From Bacteroidia bacterium (GTDB lineage: Bacteria > Bacteroidota > Bacteroidia > Bacteroidales > Azobacteroidaceae): a stretch of 64,000 nucleotides of DNA. The stretch lies in the NCBI GenBank assembly GCA_026000155.1, contig BNYG01000004.1:1-64000 (forward strand). Reading direction: 5' to 3'. Made by a program: the position numbers and the translations under genes. Below are positions 17,325 to 26,646 of the stretch, piece after piece (the stretch's first letter is position 1; each line of letters begins with the position of its first letter). The notes beneath the pieces were generated by a model that was given only the letters and a program-made list of their open reading frames with translations, had not been told where the DNA came from and did no database searches.

Positions 17325-17332
17325 TACCTTTG
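17325..17332 (+). promoter_or_regulatory. Bacteroidota -7 promoter box for the glucuronokinase gene
   Basis: TACCTTTG lies 22 bp before the ATG at 17355. This matches TAnnTTTG at a usual distance. The divergent regulator gene starts about 110 bp upstream. Confidence 0.6.
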
Positions 17333-17354
17333 TGTTTCAAAAAATATACTTAGC

Positions 17355-18350
17355 ATGATTATCGAAAGCAGAGCATACGCCCGCGCAGGATTGTTGGGTA
17401 ATCCGTCCGATGGTTATTTCGGAAAGGCTATTTCGCTGATAGTGAAAAATTTCGGAGCTGTAGTTTCATTGTATCAAACGCCCGAATTAGTTATTGAAGA
17501 AATGGAAACCGATAAAAATCAGTTTCGCAATATTTTTCATCTTTCGGAAACCATCCGCCAAAACGGGTACTATGGCGGACAGCGAATCATTAAAGCCATC
17601 ATCAAACGTTTTAGCGAATATTGCGATGAAAATAAAATGGGTCTGGCCAATAAAAATTTCACCATTCGCTACAATTCGTCCATACCGCGACAAGTAGGCT
17701 TGGCCGGTTCGAGCGCCATAGCAACGGCTACCTTGCGCGCTTTGATGCAATTTTACGAAGTGAAAATTCCAATAGAAATTCAACCTACCCTCATTTTGGA
17801 AGCGGAAACGCGCGAATTAGGCATTAACGCCGGCTTGCAAGACCGGGTGATACAGGTTTACGAAGGTTGTGTCTATATGGATTTTGATAAGGAAAATTTA
17901 GAAAAAACAGGCTTTGGAAAATACGAGCCTTTAGATGTCAGGCTACTGCCCAAGCTTTATCTTGCCTACAAAACAGATTTGAGCAAAGTGTCGGGAGCCG
18001 TTTTCAACAATCTGAAGGAACGGTTCAATGCCGGCGATGAACATACTTGTCAAACAATAAAAGCGCTTGCCGATGTGGCCGAACAAGGTAAACAAGCCAT
18101 ACAAAACGGCAATTTAAAATTGCTCAACGAACTGATAGACCATAATTTCGACTTGCGATGCCAAATAATGAACATTTCAGACAGCAATATGGAATTGGTG
18201 AGAACCGCTCGCAATTCAGGTGCAACCGCCAAATTTTCAGGTTCGGGAGGCGCCATTATCGGCACCTATCCAAACGATGATGTACTGAGCCGGTTGGTGG
18301 TGAATCTTAAAAAAATCAATGCACGAGTCATAAAACCCTATATTCAATAA
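17355..18350 (+). CDS. GHMP kinase, glucuronokinase-like
   Basis: The 331-residue sugar kinase has GHMP motif 1 (RAGLLGNPSDGYFGKAIS), motif 2 (PRQVGLAGSSAIATATL, ATP loop near 115-121) and motif 3 (AKFSGSGGAIIGTYP). The LLGNPSDGY form resembles plant glucuronokinase and related kinases rather than galactokinase. It would phosphorylate D-glucuronate at C1 with ATP. The next gene, 27 bp downstream, is a UTP-dependent sugar-1-phosphate uridylyltransferase, so together they could make UDP-glucuronate from free glucuronate without UDP-glucose dehydrogenase. The exact sugar cannot be proved from sequence; a related hexose or uronate is possible. A -7 box is at 17325. Confidence 0.75.
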   Translation: MIIESRAYARAGLLGNPSDGYFGKAISLIVKNFGAVVSLYQTPELVIEEMETDKNQFRNIFHLSETIRQNGYYGGQRIIKAIIKRFSEYCDENKMGLANKNFTIRYNSSIPRQVGLAGSSAIATATLRALMQFYEVKIPIEIQPTLILEAETRELGINAGLQDRVIQVYEGCVYMDFDKENLEKTGFGKYEPLDVRLLPKLYLAYKTDLSKVSGAVFNNLKERFNAGDEHTCQTIKALADVAEQGKQAIQNGNLKLLNELIDHNFDLRCQIMNISDSNMELVRTARNSGATAKFSGSGGAIIGTYPNDDVLSRLVVNLKKINARVIKPYIQ

Positions 18351-18377
18351 TAACATCTTTAGAAAAATAATAATGCC

Positions 18378-19262
18378 ATGATCAAAAAAGCAGTTATTCC
18401 GGCAGCAGGATTAGGAACACGTTTTCTTCCGGCTACCAAAGCGCAACCCAAAGAAATGTTGCCCATTATTGATACCCCTACTATTCAATATGTTGTTCAG
18501 GAATGTGTTGATTCGGGAATTGAAGATATTTTAATCATTTCCGGTAAAGGAAAACGCTCTATTGAAGACCACTTTGATCGGAATTATGAGTTGGAATCGC
18601 GATTGAGTGAGCAGGAAGATGAAGCCCTGTACAATCAATTGCGTTACATCGACAGCATGGCAAATATTCATTTTATTCGTCAAAAAGAATTGAATGGACT
18701 GGGCGATGCTATTTATCATGCGCGTTTCCATTGCGGGAACGAACCGTTTGCCGTCCTGTTGGGCGACTCGGTTAATTCTTCGATCATCCCTGTGACACAA
18801 CAATTGATCGATGCTTACGAACAATACCATCAACCTGTTTTGGGCGTTGAACGGGTTCCCCACGAAAAAGTATCGCGATACGGTATTGTAGGTGGTAATA
18901 AACTGAACGACCATATCCTGCAACTGACTCAATTAGTGGAAAAACCGGCTCCGGCTCAAGCGCCTTCCGATTATGCTATTGCAGGAAGATATATACTCAC
19001 TCCTCAAATTTTTTCGGCTTTGGAAAGAACGCCGCGCGGGAAAGGGAACGAAATCCAATTGACCGATGCGCTGCGGTTGCTTCTCACGCAAGAACCCATT
19101 GTGGCATCTATCATTGAAGGAAAACGCTACGATATGGGCAATAAACTCGATTTTCTGAAAACTACCGTTGAATTTGCGCTCAAACGTCCTGATTTTGCCG
19201 CTCCTTTCGAAAGTTTTCTTCGCGAAACAATAAACAAAATCGATGAGGCAAAAAGCGAATAA
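18378..19262 (+). CDS. galU: UTP-glucose-1-phosphate uridylyltransferase (GalU)
   Basis: The 294-residue protein has the N-terminal nucleotidyltransferase signature AAGLGTRFLPATKAQPKEMLP (about 9-29), VQECVDSGIEDILIISGKGK, the VLLGDS metal site and VEKPAP, all typical of GalU. Length and architecture match the family. It makes UDP-sugar from UTP and sugar-1-phosphate. It directly follows the glucuronokinase-like gene and could use glucuronate-1-phosphate as well as glucose-1-phosphate (inference). The start at 18378 is the first ATG after the previous stop. Confidence 0.92.
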   Translation: MIKKAVIPAAGLGTRFLPATKAQPKEMLPIIDTPTIQYVVQECVDSGIEDILIISGKGKRSIEDHFDRNYELESRLSEQEDEALYNQLRYIDSMANIHFIRQKELNGLGDAIYHARFHCGNEPFAVLLGDSVNSSIIPVTQQLIDAYEQYHQPVLGVERVPHEKVSRYGIVGGNKLNDHILQLTQLVEKPAPAQAPSDYAIAGRYILTPQIFSALERTPRGKGNEIQLTDALRLLLTQEPIVASIIEGKRYDMGNKLDFLKTTVEFALKRPDFAAPFESFLRETINKIDEAKSE

Positions 19263-19288
19263 TTCAACTGCCAATTGAATTTTCATTG

Positions 19289-19296
19289 TATCTTTG
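19289..19296 (+). promoter_or_regulatory. Bacteroidota -7 box immediately before the CCA-adding enzyme gene
   Basis: TATCTTTG followed by CATA ends 4 bp before the ATG at 19301, so a transcript from it would have almost no leader. It lies inside the short gap after galU. Confidence 0.5.
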
Positions 19297-19300
19297 CATA

Positions 19301-20722
19301 ATGGAAATAGAAAAATCGTATATAATAAGCAAATTATCCGGACCTGTTTTTGATGTCCTTACCGAATCGGCAGATGCACTTCAATTGGAAACCTACATCA
19401 TTGGCGGATTTGTGCGGGATTTAATTATCCGCCGTCCTTCCAAAGATATTGATGTCGTTTGCGTCGGAAGCGGGATCGAATTGGCTCAGGAAGTGGTCAA
19501 CCGTTTGGGTAAAAAAGCGAATTTTGCCTTTTTCAAGAATTACAGAACGGCACAAGTCAAGTATCAGGAGACGGAAATCGAATTTGTGGGCGCCCGTAAA
19601 GAATCGTATTCGCACGATTCCCGCAATCCGGTGGTCGAAAACGGAAGCTTGCAGGATGATTTGAATCGCCGGGATTTTACGATTAACGCCATGGCTATCT
19701 GCATCAATAAAGACCGGTTCGGGGAATTGATCGACCCGTTTGACGGTTTGCTCGATTTGGACGAATGCTTGATCAAAACACCTTTGGATCCGGATATTAC
19801 GTTTAGTGACGATCCTTTACGGATGCTTCGCGCGATCCGCTTTGCCACTCAATTGGGATTTTTTATTGAGTATGATACTTTTGAGGCCATCGAAAGGAAT
19901 AAAGACCGGATCACCATTATTTCCAAAGAACGTATCGTGGACGAATTGAATAAGATTGTTTTAGCTCCGCGACCTTCCATCGGTTTTGAATTGTTGGAAC
20001 AAACCGGTTTATTGTCTATTATTTTCCCGGAATTGGTGGCATTGAAAGGCATTGAAACCAAAGAAGGCATTGGACACAAAGATAATTTCAGCCATACATT
20101 GACGGTGCTGGACAATTTGTCCCAAACCACGGACAATCTCTGGTTGCGGTGGGCGGCTTTATTTCATGACATTGGAAAAGCCCGGGTGAAACGGTTTGAT
20201 AATAAGTTGGGTTGGACGTTTCATGGGCACGAATACAAAGGGATGAAGATGCTGAAAAATATTTTCCAGCGGATGAAACTGCCTTTGAATGATAAACTGA
20301 AATACGTCGAAAAATTGGTTTCCCTGCACATGCGTCCGATTGTGTTGGCGGATGAAGAGGTAACCGATTCTGCCATACGCCGTTTGCTTTTTGAAGCCGG
20401 TGATGAGATTGACGATTTGATGTCGTTGTGCGAAGCCGATATCACTTCTAAAAATCCGGAAAAAGTCAAACGCTTCTTATATAACTTTAAGTTGGTTCGC
20501 AGCAAGCTGAAAGAAATAGAAGAAAAAGACCGTGTACGGAATTTCCAACCGCCTATAGATGGCTTGGAAATCATGGAAATGTTTCATCTTCCCGCCGGGA
20601 GATTGGTAGGGGAATTAAAATCCGCCATCAAGGAAGCGATATTGGACGGCGAAATTCCCAACGAATACGAAGCGGCTCGCGAATACTTGCTGAAATTAGC
20701 GGCAGAGAAGGGCATCGCTTAG
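19301..20722 (+). CDS. cca: CCA-adding tRNA nucleotidyltransferase with HD domain
   Basis: The 473-residue protein has the class II poly(A) polymerase/CCA head: IIGGFVRDLI (about 34-43) and DIDVVCVG metal aspartates (about 48-50). The RRDFTINAMAI and DPLRMLRAIRFA motifs follow. An HD domain is then seen with LFHDIGKARV (about 289) and FHGHEYKG. The enzyme adds or repairs the 3' CCA of tRNAs, which fits the tRNA at 31380, whose gene does not encode CCA. The ATG at 19301 is preferred over an in-frame upstream TTG at 19286 because the promoter box lies between them. The 3' end overlaps the convergent OstA-like gene by 4 bp. Confidence 0.92.
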   Translation: MEIEKSYIISKLSGPVFDVLTESADALQLETYIIGGFVRDLIIRRPSKDIDVVCVGSGIELAQEVVNRLGKKANFAFFKNYRTAQVKYQETEIEFVGARKESYSHDSRNPVVENGSLQDDLNRRDFTINAMAICINKDRFGELIDPFDGLLDLDECLIKTPLDPDITFSDDPLRMLRAIRFATQLGFFIEYDTFEAIERNKDRITIISKERIVDELNKIVLAPRPSIGFELLEQTGLLSIIFPELVALKGIETKEGIGHKDNFSHTLTVLDNLSQTTDNLWLRWAALFHDIGKARVKRFDNKLGWTFHGHEYKGMKMLKNIFQRMKLPLNDKLKYVEKLVSLHMRPIVLADEEVTDSAIRRLLFEAGDEIDDLMSLCEADITSKNPEKVKRFLYNFKLVRSKLKEIEEKDRVRNFQPPIDGLEIMEMFHLPAGRLVGELKSAIKEAILDGEIPNEYEAAREYLLKLAAEKGIA

Positions 20723-22362
20723 CGTCTGGACCGGTGCGACCGCCTTGGCGCCGGAATGTCTTCCGTTTTGAGGACGGTGGGGTTATAGATATCCTCTTTG
20801 TCTTTCGGACGCAGGTAATTGTAATTGACAAAGTCTTTCAGAAATTTCTGTTCGGGTTTTAAATCCGGAACGGGAATCATATCACCTTTGGGTTCCGGCA
20901 TCCACTTGATACGCGAGGCTTTGCGGTTTTTTATCCAAATAGTCATATACATACTCTCCGTCTTATTCAGTTCAAGAGATTCCAAGCCTTTTTCTTCCAT
21001 GTGATAATAAATGGATTCGGTATTCCCTTCTATATCAATCTGGGAGAGTTCGCCGCCGGTAAAAAAAGCCGTCAGGTTTTTTCCTTTTACCTGGTTGAAA
21101 TAAGTCGTATCTTTTTCTTCTATGGCAAACGAACGTTCGAGTACATCAACCCGCTCCACCGTACTGTCGTTGAAAAGTATCTTGATGGTATCGCCGGAAA
21201 TCTGGTAACCGGTATTCCAAAGAATGGGATTTTTATGCAGATAAAGGGTCGAATCTTTCGTATTGAATTGCAAGGAATCGCAAACGCCCTGTAAATCCAC
21301 GCGGTAAAAACGAACGCCATAAAAAGCTTTTAATTCCCTTTCTTCGCCCAAGGTCTGCATCTGAAGCGTATCGCCGTGCAGGAACAAGGAATCTTTTTGT
21401 GAATATTCAATGAATTGGGCGGAATCGGTTGCAAAAGTAAAGTCGGTGTTTTCATCGTAATAACCGTAATTTCCGGTTAATATCATTTTTTTGACGGTAT
21501 CATTCAACACCATGTGGCTAAACGCTTCGCCAAAACCGGTTTGGCGGTTGTAAAACAAGGTATCGGCCGTCATTGTTTTGGTTTTGTCCTTGGAGGTCAC
21601 TACCGAACGGTCGTAGAGAGTCGATTGCTCTGTTTCCGTATTATACCAGCCCCGAGTCGAATGGATGGTTCCGCTATCGGCTTCGATGACGGTAGGTCCG
21701 ACAATGGTCGCTACTTTATCCATCGTGTTGTATTCGAGCGTATCCGAATTCAGGACAAATTGCGGATTCGTCAGGACTACTTTCTCTTTGAAAACGGCCG
21801 TTTTCGTATGGGGAGAATATTGTCCGTAAATGGAAGTCAGTTCATTGATGGAATCCACCAGCATTCCTCCGTCGAAAAAATAACCCAGATTGAGATTCCG
21901 GTCAAAATCAAGGTTATCGGTGAACAAGGTCATGTTTTGATTTTCCATCCGGACGCTTTCCCGCATCTTGGCCAAGTTCAGGTTTCCTTCATAAATCAGG
22001 TAATCGCCGTAAATAAAAAGGGTATCTCCTTGTTCGATACGGACATTGCCGAATGCTTCCAGCGAATTATTTGTTTCGTAATAATAAGCGCTGTCGCAAA
22101 ACAGGTAAGTGCTGTCGTGACGGAATTTGACATTTCCCCGCATCACATGGATATCGGGATTGTTATCTTTTTGGAATACGGTGGAATCGGCATATTCCAT
22201 CGTCACCTTGGTCTTTCCTTTCTGCGGGGGAGCAGCCGGATTCTGCTGCATTCCCACTAATACCACGGAAAAAATAAAGAGCAGACAAAAAAGAGCCGTT
22301 TTCGGAATTTTATTCAATGAGCCAACCTTTTGTTTGAAAATCGCAATTTTTCCAATTCTCAT
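20719..22362 (-). CDS. OstA-like LPS-transport-related protein
   Basis: The 547-residue protein has a signal peptide-like segment (TALFCLLFIFSVVLVGM) and many OstA/LptA-type beta-strand repeats (DIHVMRGNVKFRHDSTYLFCDSAYYY, LEAFGNVRIEQGDTLFIYGDYLIY). The OstA family covers LptA and the LptD N-terminal domain, which carry LPS across the periplasm. Bacteroidota have such long OstA-like proteins instead of short LptA. It closes an operon with SurA-like chaperones, which fits outer-membrane assembly. The ATG at 22362 overlaps the SurA-like gene by 53 bp; a TTG at 22317, overlapping its stop, gives a more usual signal peptide and is a good alternative. Confidence 0.82.
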   Translation of the reverse strand: MRIGKIAIFKQKVGSLNKIPKTALFCLLFIFSVVLVGMQQNPAAPPQKGKTKVTMEYADSTVFQKDNNPDIHVMRGNVKFRHDSTYLFCDSAYYYETNNSLEAFGNVRIEQGDTLFIYGDYLIYEGNLNLAKMRESVRMENQNMTLFTDNLDFDRNLNLGYFFDGGMLVDSINELTSIYGQYSPHTKTAVFKEKVVLTNPQFVLNSDTLEYNTMDKVATIVGPTVIEADSGTIHSTRGWYNTETEQSTLYDRSVVTSKDKTKTMTADTLFYNRQTGFGEAFSHMVLNDTVKKMILTGNYGYYDENTDFTFATDSAQFIEYSQKDSLFLHGDTLQMQTLGEERELKAFYGVRFYRVDLQGVCDSLQFNTKDSTLYLHKNPILWNTGYQISGDTIKILFNDSTVERVDVLERSFAIEEKDTTYFNQVKGKNLTAFFTGGELSQIDIEGNTESIYYHMEEKGLESLELNKTESMYMTIWIKNRKASRIKWMPEPKGDMIPVPDLKPEQKFLKDFVNYNYLRPKDKEDIYNPTVLKTEDIPAPRRSHRSRR

Positions 22363-23686
22363 TGACCCGGATATACGTGTCCTGTTGTTTTTTAGCCAAC
22401 CATCTCTCTAAGATTTGTTCCCTTTTTTCCTGTTCTACCATTCCTTTTAATGCCTGGTAATCTTCCGTGAGACTGGCTTTATGACCTTCGATTCTCGATT
22501 TCAATTTAGCGATCGCCACCACTTCCTTTTGTTTGGAATTAATCCAGGTAAACGGTTGGGAAACATCGCCCACGGACAATCCATACACCGCTTTGGCGAC
22601 TTCAGCAGGTAATTCTTCCATTTCAAAGCGGGAGGTACCGGTACGTTCCGATGACATTCTTCCCGGTTCTCCCTGGTTGACCATCAAACCCTTATTATTG
22701 CGGGTGTCCTTATCAAAGGACATGTAAGTGGCCGCTTCTTCAAATGTAAATTTCTTGTTTACTATGTCCGTTCGAATGGTATCTATGTGCAGAGTCGCAT
22801 CCGCCAATTCTTCTTTGGTCACCTTGGGTTTCAACAGGATGTGACGGACATTGATCCGGTCGCCTCTTTTCTCTACCAATTGGATAATGTGGTATCCATA
22901 TTCCGTTTCTACGATACGGGAAACCCTTTTCGGATCGTTCAATTCAAAAGCAACGGTGGCAAATTCAGCAACAAATGTAGCTTTTCCCTGCAATCCCAGT
23001 TCTCCGCCGTTTTTGGCCGATTCGGTATCTTCCGAATACAAACGGGCCAAGGTTGAAAATTCCCTTTGTCCCGAGGTAATTTGTTCGGTATATTCCCGTA
23101 ATCTCCGCTTGATGTCGTCCGTTTCTTCCAAGGCGATTTTGGGTTCCAAGGTTATAATTTGCACTTCTACGGTAGTCGGAATCATCGGCAAACTGTCTTG
23201 CGGAATCCGGTTGTAGAATGTACGGACTTCCGAAGGAGTCACCTTAATATTGCCCACTAACTTTTTCTGCATCTCCCGGACCAGGAGTTGGTCTTTGACC
23301 GATTGCCTCCATTCTTCCCGGATAGCATTTAACGGTTTTCCGATGTATTCTTCTAATTTTTCCCTCGAACCGACCTGACTGACGGCATAGTTAATCCGGC
23401 CTTCCACCTCACTAAATACCTGTGATTCGGGAGCATCAATACTATCTAATTTGGCCTGATGCAAATACAGTTTTTGAATAGCCATTTGTTCGGGAATAAC
23501 GCAATAGGGGTCACCTTCCATACGCTGCTTTTCCACTTGCATTTGCAAGCGCATATTTTCCACGTCGGAACGAAGAATGGCATCGTCGCCCACTAACCAG
23601 ATTACTTCGTCAATCACATTGTCCTGGGCTTGCATGAATCCTGCAAATGCAGTCAAGCAGAGTATCAAGGAGAAAATTTGTTTCAT
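22310..23686 (-). CDS. surA: SurA-like periplasmic peptidyl-prolyl isomerase
   Basis: The 458-residue protein has a Sec signal peptide (ending GFMQAQ), a SurA N-terminal chaperone segment (VIDEVIWLVGDDAILRSDVE) and two parvulin-type rotamase domains. The first includes FSTLARLYSEDTESAKNGGELG, and the second starts INVRHILLKPKVT with GLSVGDVSQPF later. SurA helps outer-membrane proteins fold in the periplasm. It lies in a minus-strand row of three related genes, 3 bp after the lipoprotein gene. Gene order and length match SurA; the symbol is by family. Confidence 0.88.
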   Translation of the reverse strand: MKQIFSLILCLTAFAGFMQAQDNVIDEVIWLVGDDAILRSDVENMRLQMQVEKQRMEGDPYCVIPEQMAIQKLYLHQAKLDSIDAPESQVFSEVEGRINYAVSQVGSREKLEEYIGKPLNAIREEWRQSVKDQLLVREMQKKLVGNIKVTPSEVRTFYNRIPQDSLPMIPTTVEVQIITLEPKIALEETDDIKRRLREYTEQITSGQREFSTLARLYSEDTESAKNGGELGLQGKATFVAEFATVAFELNDPKRVSRIVETEYGYHIIQLVEKRGDRINVRHILLKPKVTKEELADATLHIDTIRTDIVNKKFTFEEAATYMSFDKDTRNNKGLMVNQGEPGRMSSERTGTSRFEMEELPAEVAKAVYGLSVGDVSQPFTWINSKQKEVVAIAKLKSRIEGHKASLTEDYQALKGMVEQEKREQILERWLAKKQQDTYIRVNENWKNCDFQTKGWLIE

Positions 23687-23689
23687 ATT

Positions 23690-24529
23690 CTATTCATTAT
23701 AAAATTTAATTTGCCCGTTTTTGAGCGCCTTATTGTATAAATCTTCTTCGGTTTTCCGTAAGAAGTCTATCTTTTTTTGATTGATTAAGATTTCTTTGAC
23801 AATCGGTTCGGCATATTCGAAAGGAGCATTGTCCCCAGGAAGCAGATAGCCGGTTATGTTCAGAAAATAATAATAATGCTCATCCTTTTGTTCGATAAAT
23901 TTGTTTTTTTTCACTACTTCCTCATCATTATTATAATCTACCGGCCAATTATCCATCAATTCATTAAAATCCAACCATTTATCTTCAAAATAATCATAAC
24001 TTGCCGCATTTTGCACACTGTATTTTTCGATATTGGTAATAGAGGCCGGGGTGATGGATTTAGACCAAGCTCTTACTTTGTCAATCTGGGGAGCATCTAC
24101 AGGAATTTTCAGGAAAAGCCCCTGTATCAATACTTTATCTAATTGAAATTTATCTTTATTGGCCTGATAATAATTCACTAAATCCTGTTCGCGAATTTCC
24201 TTCCCTAACTTTTCATTGACCAACTGCTCCTGGTATTGGTAAATGACCAAAGACCGGCGGTAATTCTCCACTAACTGGTCGATATTTTTTTTATCGGAAA
24301 TATTTTTTTGAGCGATGTCGTACAGCAGATGATCGTTGATCCACATCCGGATAAAATGCTCCGTAGCCATCAGACTGTCTTCCGGATTTAAAAACGGGGG
24401 AAGACTTTCGTCCATCTCCGTTTGGGTCAGGATTTCGTTGCCGACCTTGACAATATTTTCCGCGTTTTTAGCTGATTCCTGTGTGCAGGAAAATACAAAC
24501 AAACAAAAACACAAATAGAACCCTGTCAT
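23690..24529 (-). CDS. Parvulin-operon lipoprotein, SurA N-terminal-like
   Basis: A lipoprotein signal (FYLCFCLFVFSC, lipobox VFSC) is followed by VKVGNEILTQTEMDESLPPF, helix-rich sequence and a C-terminal KKIDFLRKTEEDLYNKAL. The first part resembles the SurA N-terminal chaperone domain, but no clear rotamase motif is seen. It probably works with its two parvulin neighbours in outer-membrane protein folding. The ATG at 24529 (MTGFYL) lies in the end of a 93-bp palindromic element. An in-frame ATG at 24649 would add 40 residues that are a translation of the element (VIAGLTRNP...RVKPAMT) and overlap the upstream gene by 26 bp. The shorter start is preferred because it leaves a normal signal peptide. 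Confidence 0.75.
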   Translation of the reverse strand: MTGFYLCFCLFVFSCTQESAKNAENIVKVGNEILTQTEMDESLPPFLNPEDSLMATEHFIRMWINDHLLYDIAQKNISDKKNIDQLVENYRRSLVIYQYQEQLVNEKLGKEIREQDLVNYYQANKDKFQLDKVLIQGLFLKIPVDAPQIDKVRAWSKSITPASITNIEKYSVQNAASYDYFEDKWLDFNELMDNWPVDYNNDEEVVKKNKFIEQKDEHYYYFLNITGYLLPGDNAPFEYAEPIVKEILINQKKIDFLRKTEEDLYNKALKNGQIKFYNE

Positions 24530-24615
24530 TGCGGGCTTGACCCGCAACCCCATGAACATCGTTAATAGGTGTTTAACGGACATCAGGGGGTTGCGGGTCA
24601 AGCCCGCAATGACAG
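24523..24615. repeat. 93-bp palindromic repeat element with 29-bp perfect arms
   Basis: Arms 24523-24551 and 24587-24615 are perfect reverse complements starting CTGTCATTGCGGGC; the 35-bp centre contains CGTTAA...TTAACG. It has the same family and structure as 49951-50041. It sits between two co-oriented genes and its left end supplies the ATGACA start of the lipoprotein gene. Confidence 0.92.
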
Positions 24616-24623
24616 AAGAACGA

Positions 24624-26600
24624 TTATTTAATTTCTTTTTTAATAACATCTTTATATATCTCCACCGGATACTTTTTGTTCAGGTTCTTCAACCATTCTT
24701 GTTCCAGATAGTCCTGATAATCGGTAATGACCAAGACTCTTACATCCGTATAGCTGTCCGGCGTATCCGGAAGGTATTTGCCCAACAGGAAGAAATCGGC
24801 ATAACCGGCGAGAATTTCCGCTTTTCCTGCTTTGAAAACCGATTCGTCCACGTATTTGTTTTGTCCTTGGGTGAATAAACCTTTTTCTATTTTTACCTGT
24901 GCATTGTCTTCCGTATTGTATTTATCCAATAAATATTGAACAGCCTCTTCGGAAGTCATTTTTGCCGTTTCTTTTTGCATCGCTTTCTTTGCCTTGGCAT
25001 CTTTCACCAACACTACATATCCTTTCCAATGCGGTTCGTCCCACGCATACTTGGCTTTATTGGCTTCAAAATACTTTGTCAGTCCGATCGTATCGGTCGA
25101 TGCTTTGTCCCAGACTTCGCGATTGCTGACTTCGAAAAGCAGGCTTCCATCGCGATATTCCTGTATCAGGTTTTTGAATTCGGGATATTTATTTTCAAGG
25201 TTTTCGTCTTCTGTTTCAATCAGTTTTAAATAGACAAACTGGTCGAATTTTTCCTTGAAAGTTTCTGTGGATAAATTGAAATAAGACCGGGGATTACTTT
25301 TTAAGTAAGCAGCAAAATCAGCGACTGTTACCGGTTTATTATCCAGAGTGAACAGTGTTTCCGTATTTTTTTCGAACCGGGAAATATATAAACTATCAAT
25401 AGGCGATTGATGGTTCGCTGCTTCGGTTAAGGTCCGGTAAGCATTGTCATTCAAGGTGTAATGATAGTTTGCTTTTAATTTATCAATACCCGGCTGATGC
25501 AGATCCGAAAAACCGCCTGTCCGTTCCAATTTGGTTTCCAATTGTGGACGCAAGGTTTCGAACGATGCTCCCGGTCTTTGTCCCAACACCTTAATAATAT
25601 GGTATCCGAATTGAGTTTTAACCGGTTGCGGAATCAATCCGGTATCTTTTTTGGCAAAAACGGCATCGTTGAATTCGGGCACCATTTGTCCGTATTGGAA
25701 CCAGGATAAGTCACCGCCCTTTCCCGCTGAACCTTGGTCTGCGGAATATTCTTTTGCCAAATCGCCAAAATTAGCGCCGCCTTTCAATTTTTGATAGATT
25801 TCCGCTACTCTGGTTTCCGGATCCGGCGCTTGGATACTGTCGGTCTCTTCTGCCGGTTTTATTAAAATATGGGCGGCATGTACTTCGCCCGGATTGGATT
25901 TTTTGTCAAGCACTTTCAGGAGGTAATAACCTTGGGTGGTACGAACCGGCAGGGATATTTTTCCGGCAGCCGTATTCTGAAGGGGTATTTCCAAAACCGG
26001 AACCAAATTTAATCCCGAAAACCAACCCATATAACCCGGACGATCTCCTTGTTTGCTTCTTTCGTCGGCTGAATATTCTTTCACCAAGGCTTCAAAATCC
26101 GCCCCTTTTTGCAAGGCTTTATTCCGTACTTCAACCGCTTTTTGATAAGCAGCCAACGTATCAGCCGGTGTCAACGGAGTCGTTGTTCCTTTCCCTTCGG
26201 AATAGGGGATTAAAATAGCGCTTACTTCCGACCATCCCAAGGCCCGGTCATACGCTTGCAACAGCAAATTTTCATTTTCTTCCGTTTCTAAATAGGGCTT
26301 GGTGATTTGTGCCCGGTACTCTTTCAATTCTTTGCGAAAAGCAGCCGTAGTATCTATTCCTTGCGTTTCCGCCTCGGCTACTTTTAATTTGAAATTGGTA
26401 AAAAGGGTGAGATACTCGTCCAACGAACGTTTGTCAATGGCATCTTCGCTATTGTTTTTGTTGTGAATGTATTCAAATTCCGATTTTTTAACCTCCTTGC
26501 CATTGATTTTCATGACTACCGGATCGTTGGTTTGAGCGAAAGATACACCCGCTGATAACACCAAAACCAAAGAAACTAAACTCTTTCTCATATACTTCAT
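24624..26600 (-). CDS. Periplasmic parvulin peptidyl-prolyl isomerase with two rotamase domains
   Basis: The 658-residue protein has a Sec signal peptide (SLVSLVLVLSAGVSFAQ), a chaperone-like helical region with VMKINGKEVKKSEFEYI, and two PpiC domains. The first runs from SEVSAILIPYS to YYLLKVLDKK; the second starts EVHAAHILIKPAEE and includes LAKEYSADQGSAGKGGDLSWF and FGYHIIKVLGQ. A helical C-terminal half follows. It resembles the long PpiD/SurA proteins of Bacteroidota. It is the first of three consecutive folding-factor genes downstream of guaB. The start is either ATG 26600 or 26591; both leave the signal peptide intact. Confidence 0.88.
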   Translation of the reverse strand: MKYMRKSLVSLVLVLSAGVSFAQTNDPVVMKINGKEVKKSEFEYIHNKNNSEDAIDKRSLDEYLTLFTNFKLKVAEAETQGIDTTAAFRKELKEYRAQITKPYLETEENENLLLQAYDRALGWSEVSAILIPYSEGKGTTTPLTPADTLAAYQKAVEVRNKALQKGADFEALVKEYSADERSKQGDRPGYMGWFSGLNLVPVLEIPLQNTAAGKISLPVRTTQGYYLLKVLDKKSNPGEVHAAHILIKPAEETDSIQAPDPETRVAEIYQKLKGGANFGDLAKEYSADQGSAGKGGDLSWFQYGQMVPEFNDAVFAKKDTGLIPQPVKTQFGYHIIKVLGQRPGASFETLRPQLETKLERTGGFSDLHQPGIDKLKANYHYTLNDNAYRTLTEAANHQSPIDSLYISRFEKNTETLFTLDNKPVTVADFAAYLKSNPRSYFNLSTETFKEKFDQFVYLKLIETEDENLENKYPEFKNLIQEYRDGSLLFEVSNREVWDKASTDTIGLTKYFEANKAKYAWDEPHWKGYVVLVKDAKAKKAMQKETAKMTSEEAVQYLLDKYNTEDNAQVKIEKGLFTQGQNKYVDESVFKAGKAEILAGYADFFLLGKYLPDTPDSYTDVRVLVITDYQDYLEQEWLKNLNKKYPVEIYKDVIKKEIK

Positions 26601-26646
26601 TCCGTTATAATTAAATATTCTATTAACCTATAATAAACGTATGAAA

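Noticed and set aside
24530..24649. Forty extra N-terminal residues on the parvulin-operon lipoprotein
   Set aside because: They are the translation of the palindromic repeat and would bury the lipoprotein signal; the same peptide appears before the GH3 enzyme, showing it is repeat-derived.
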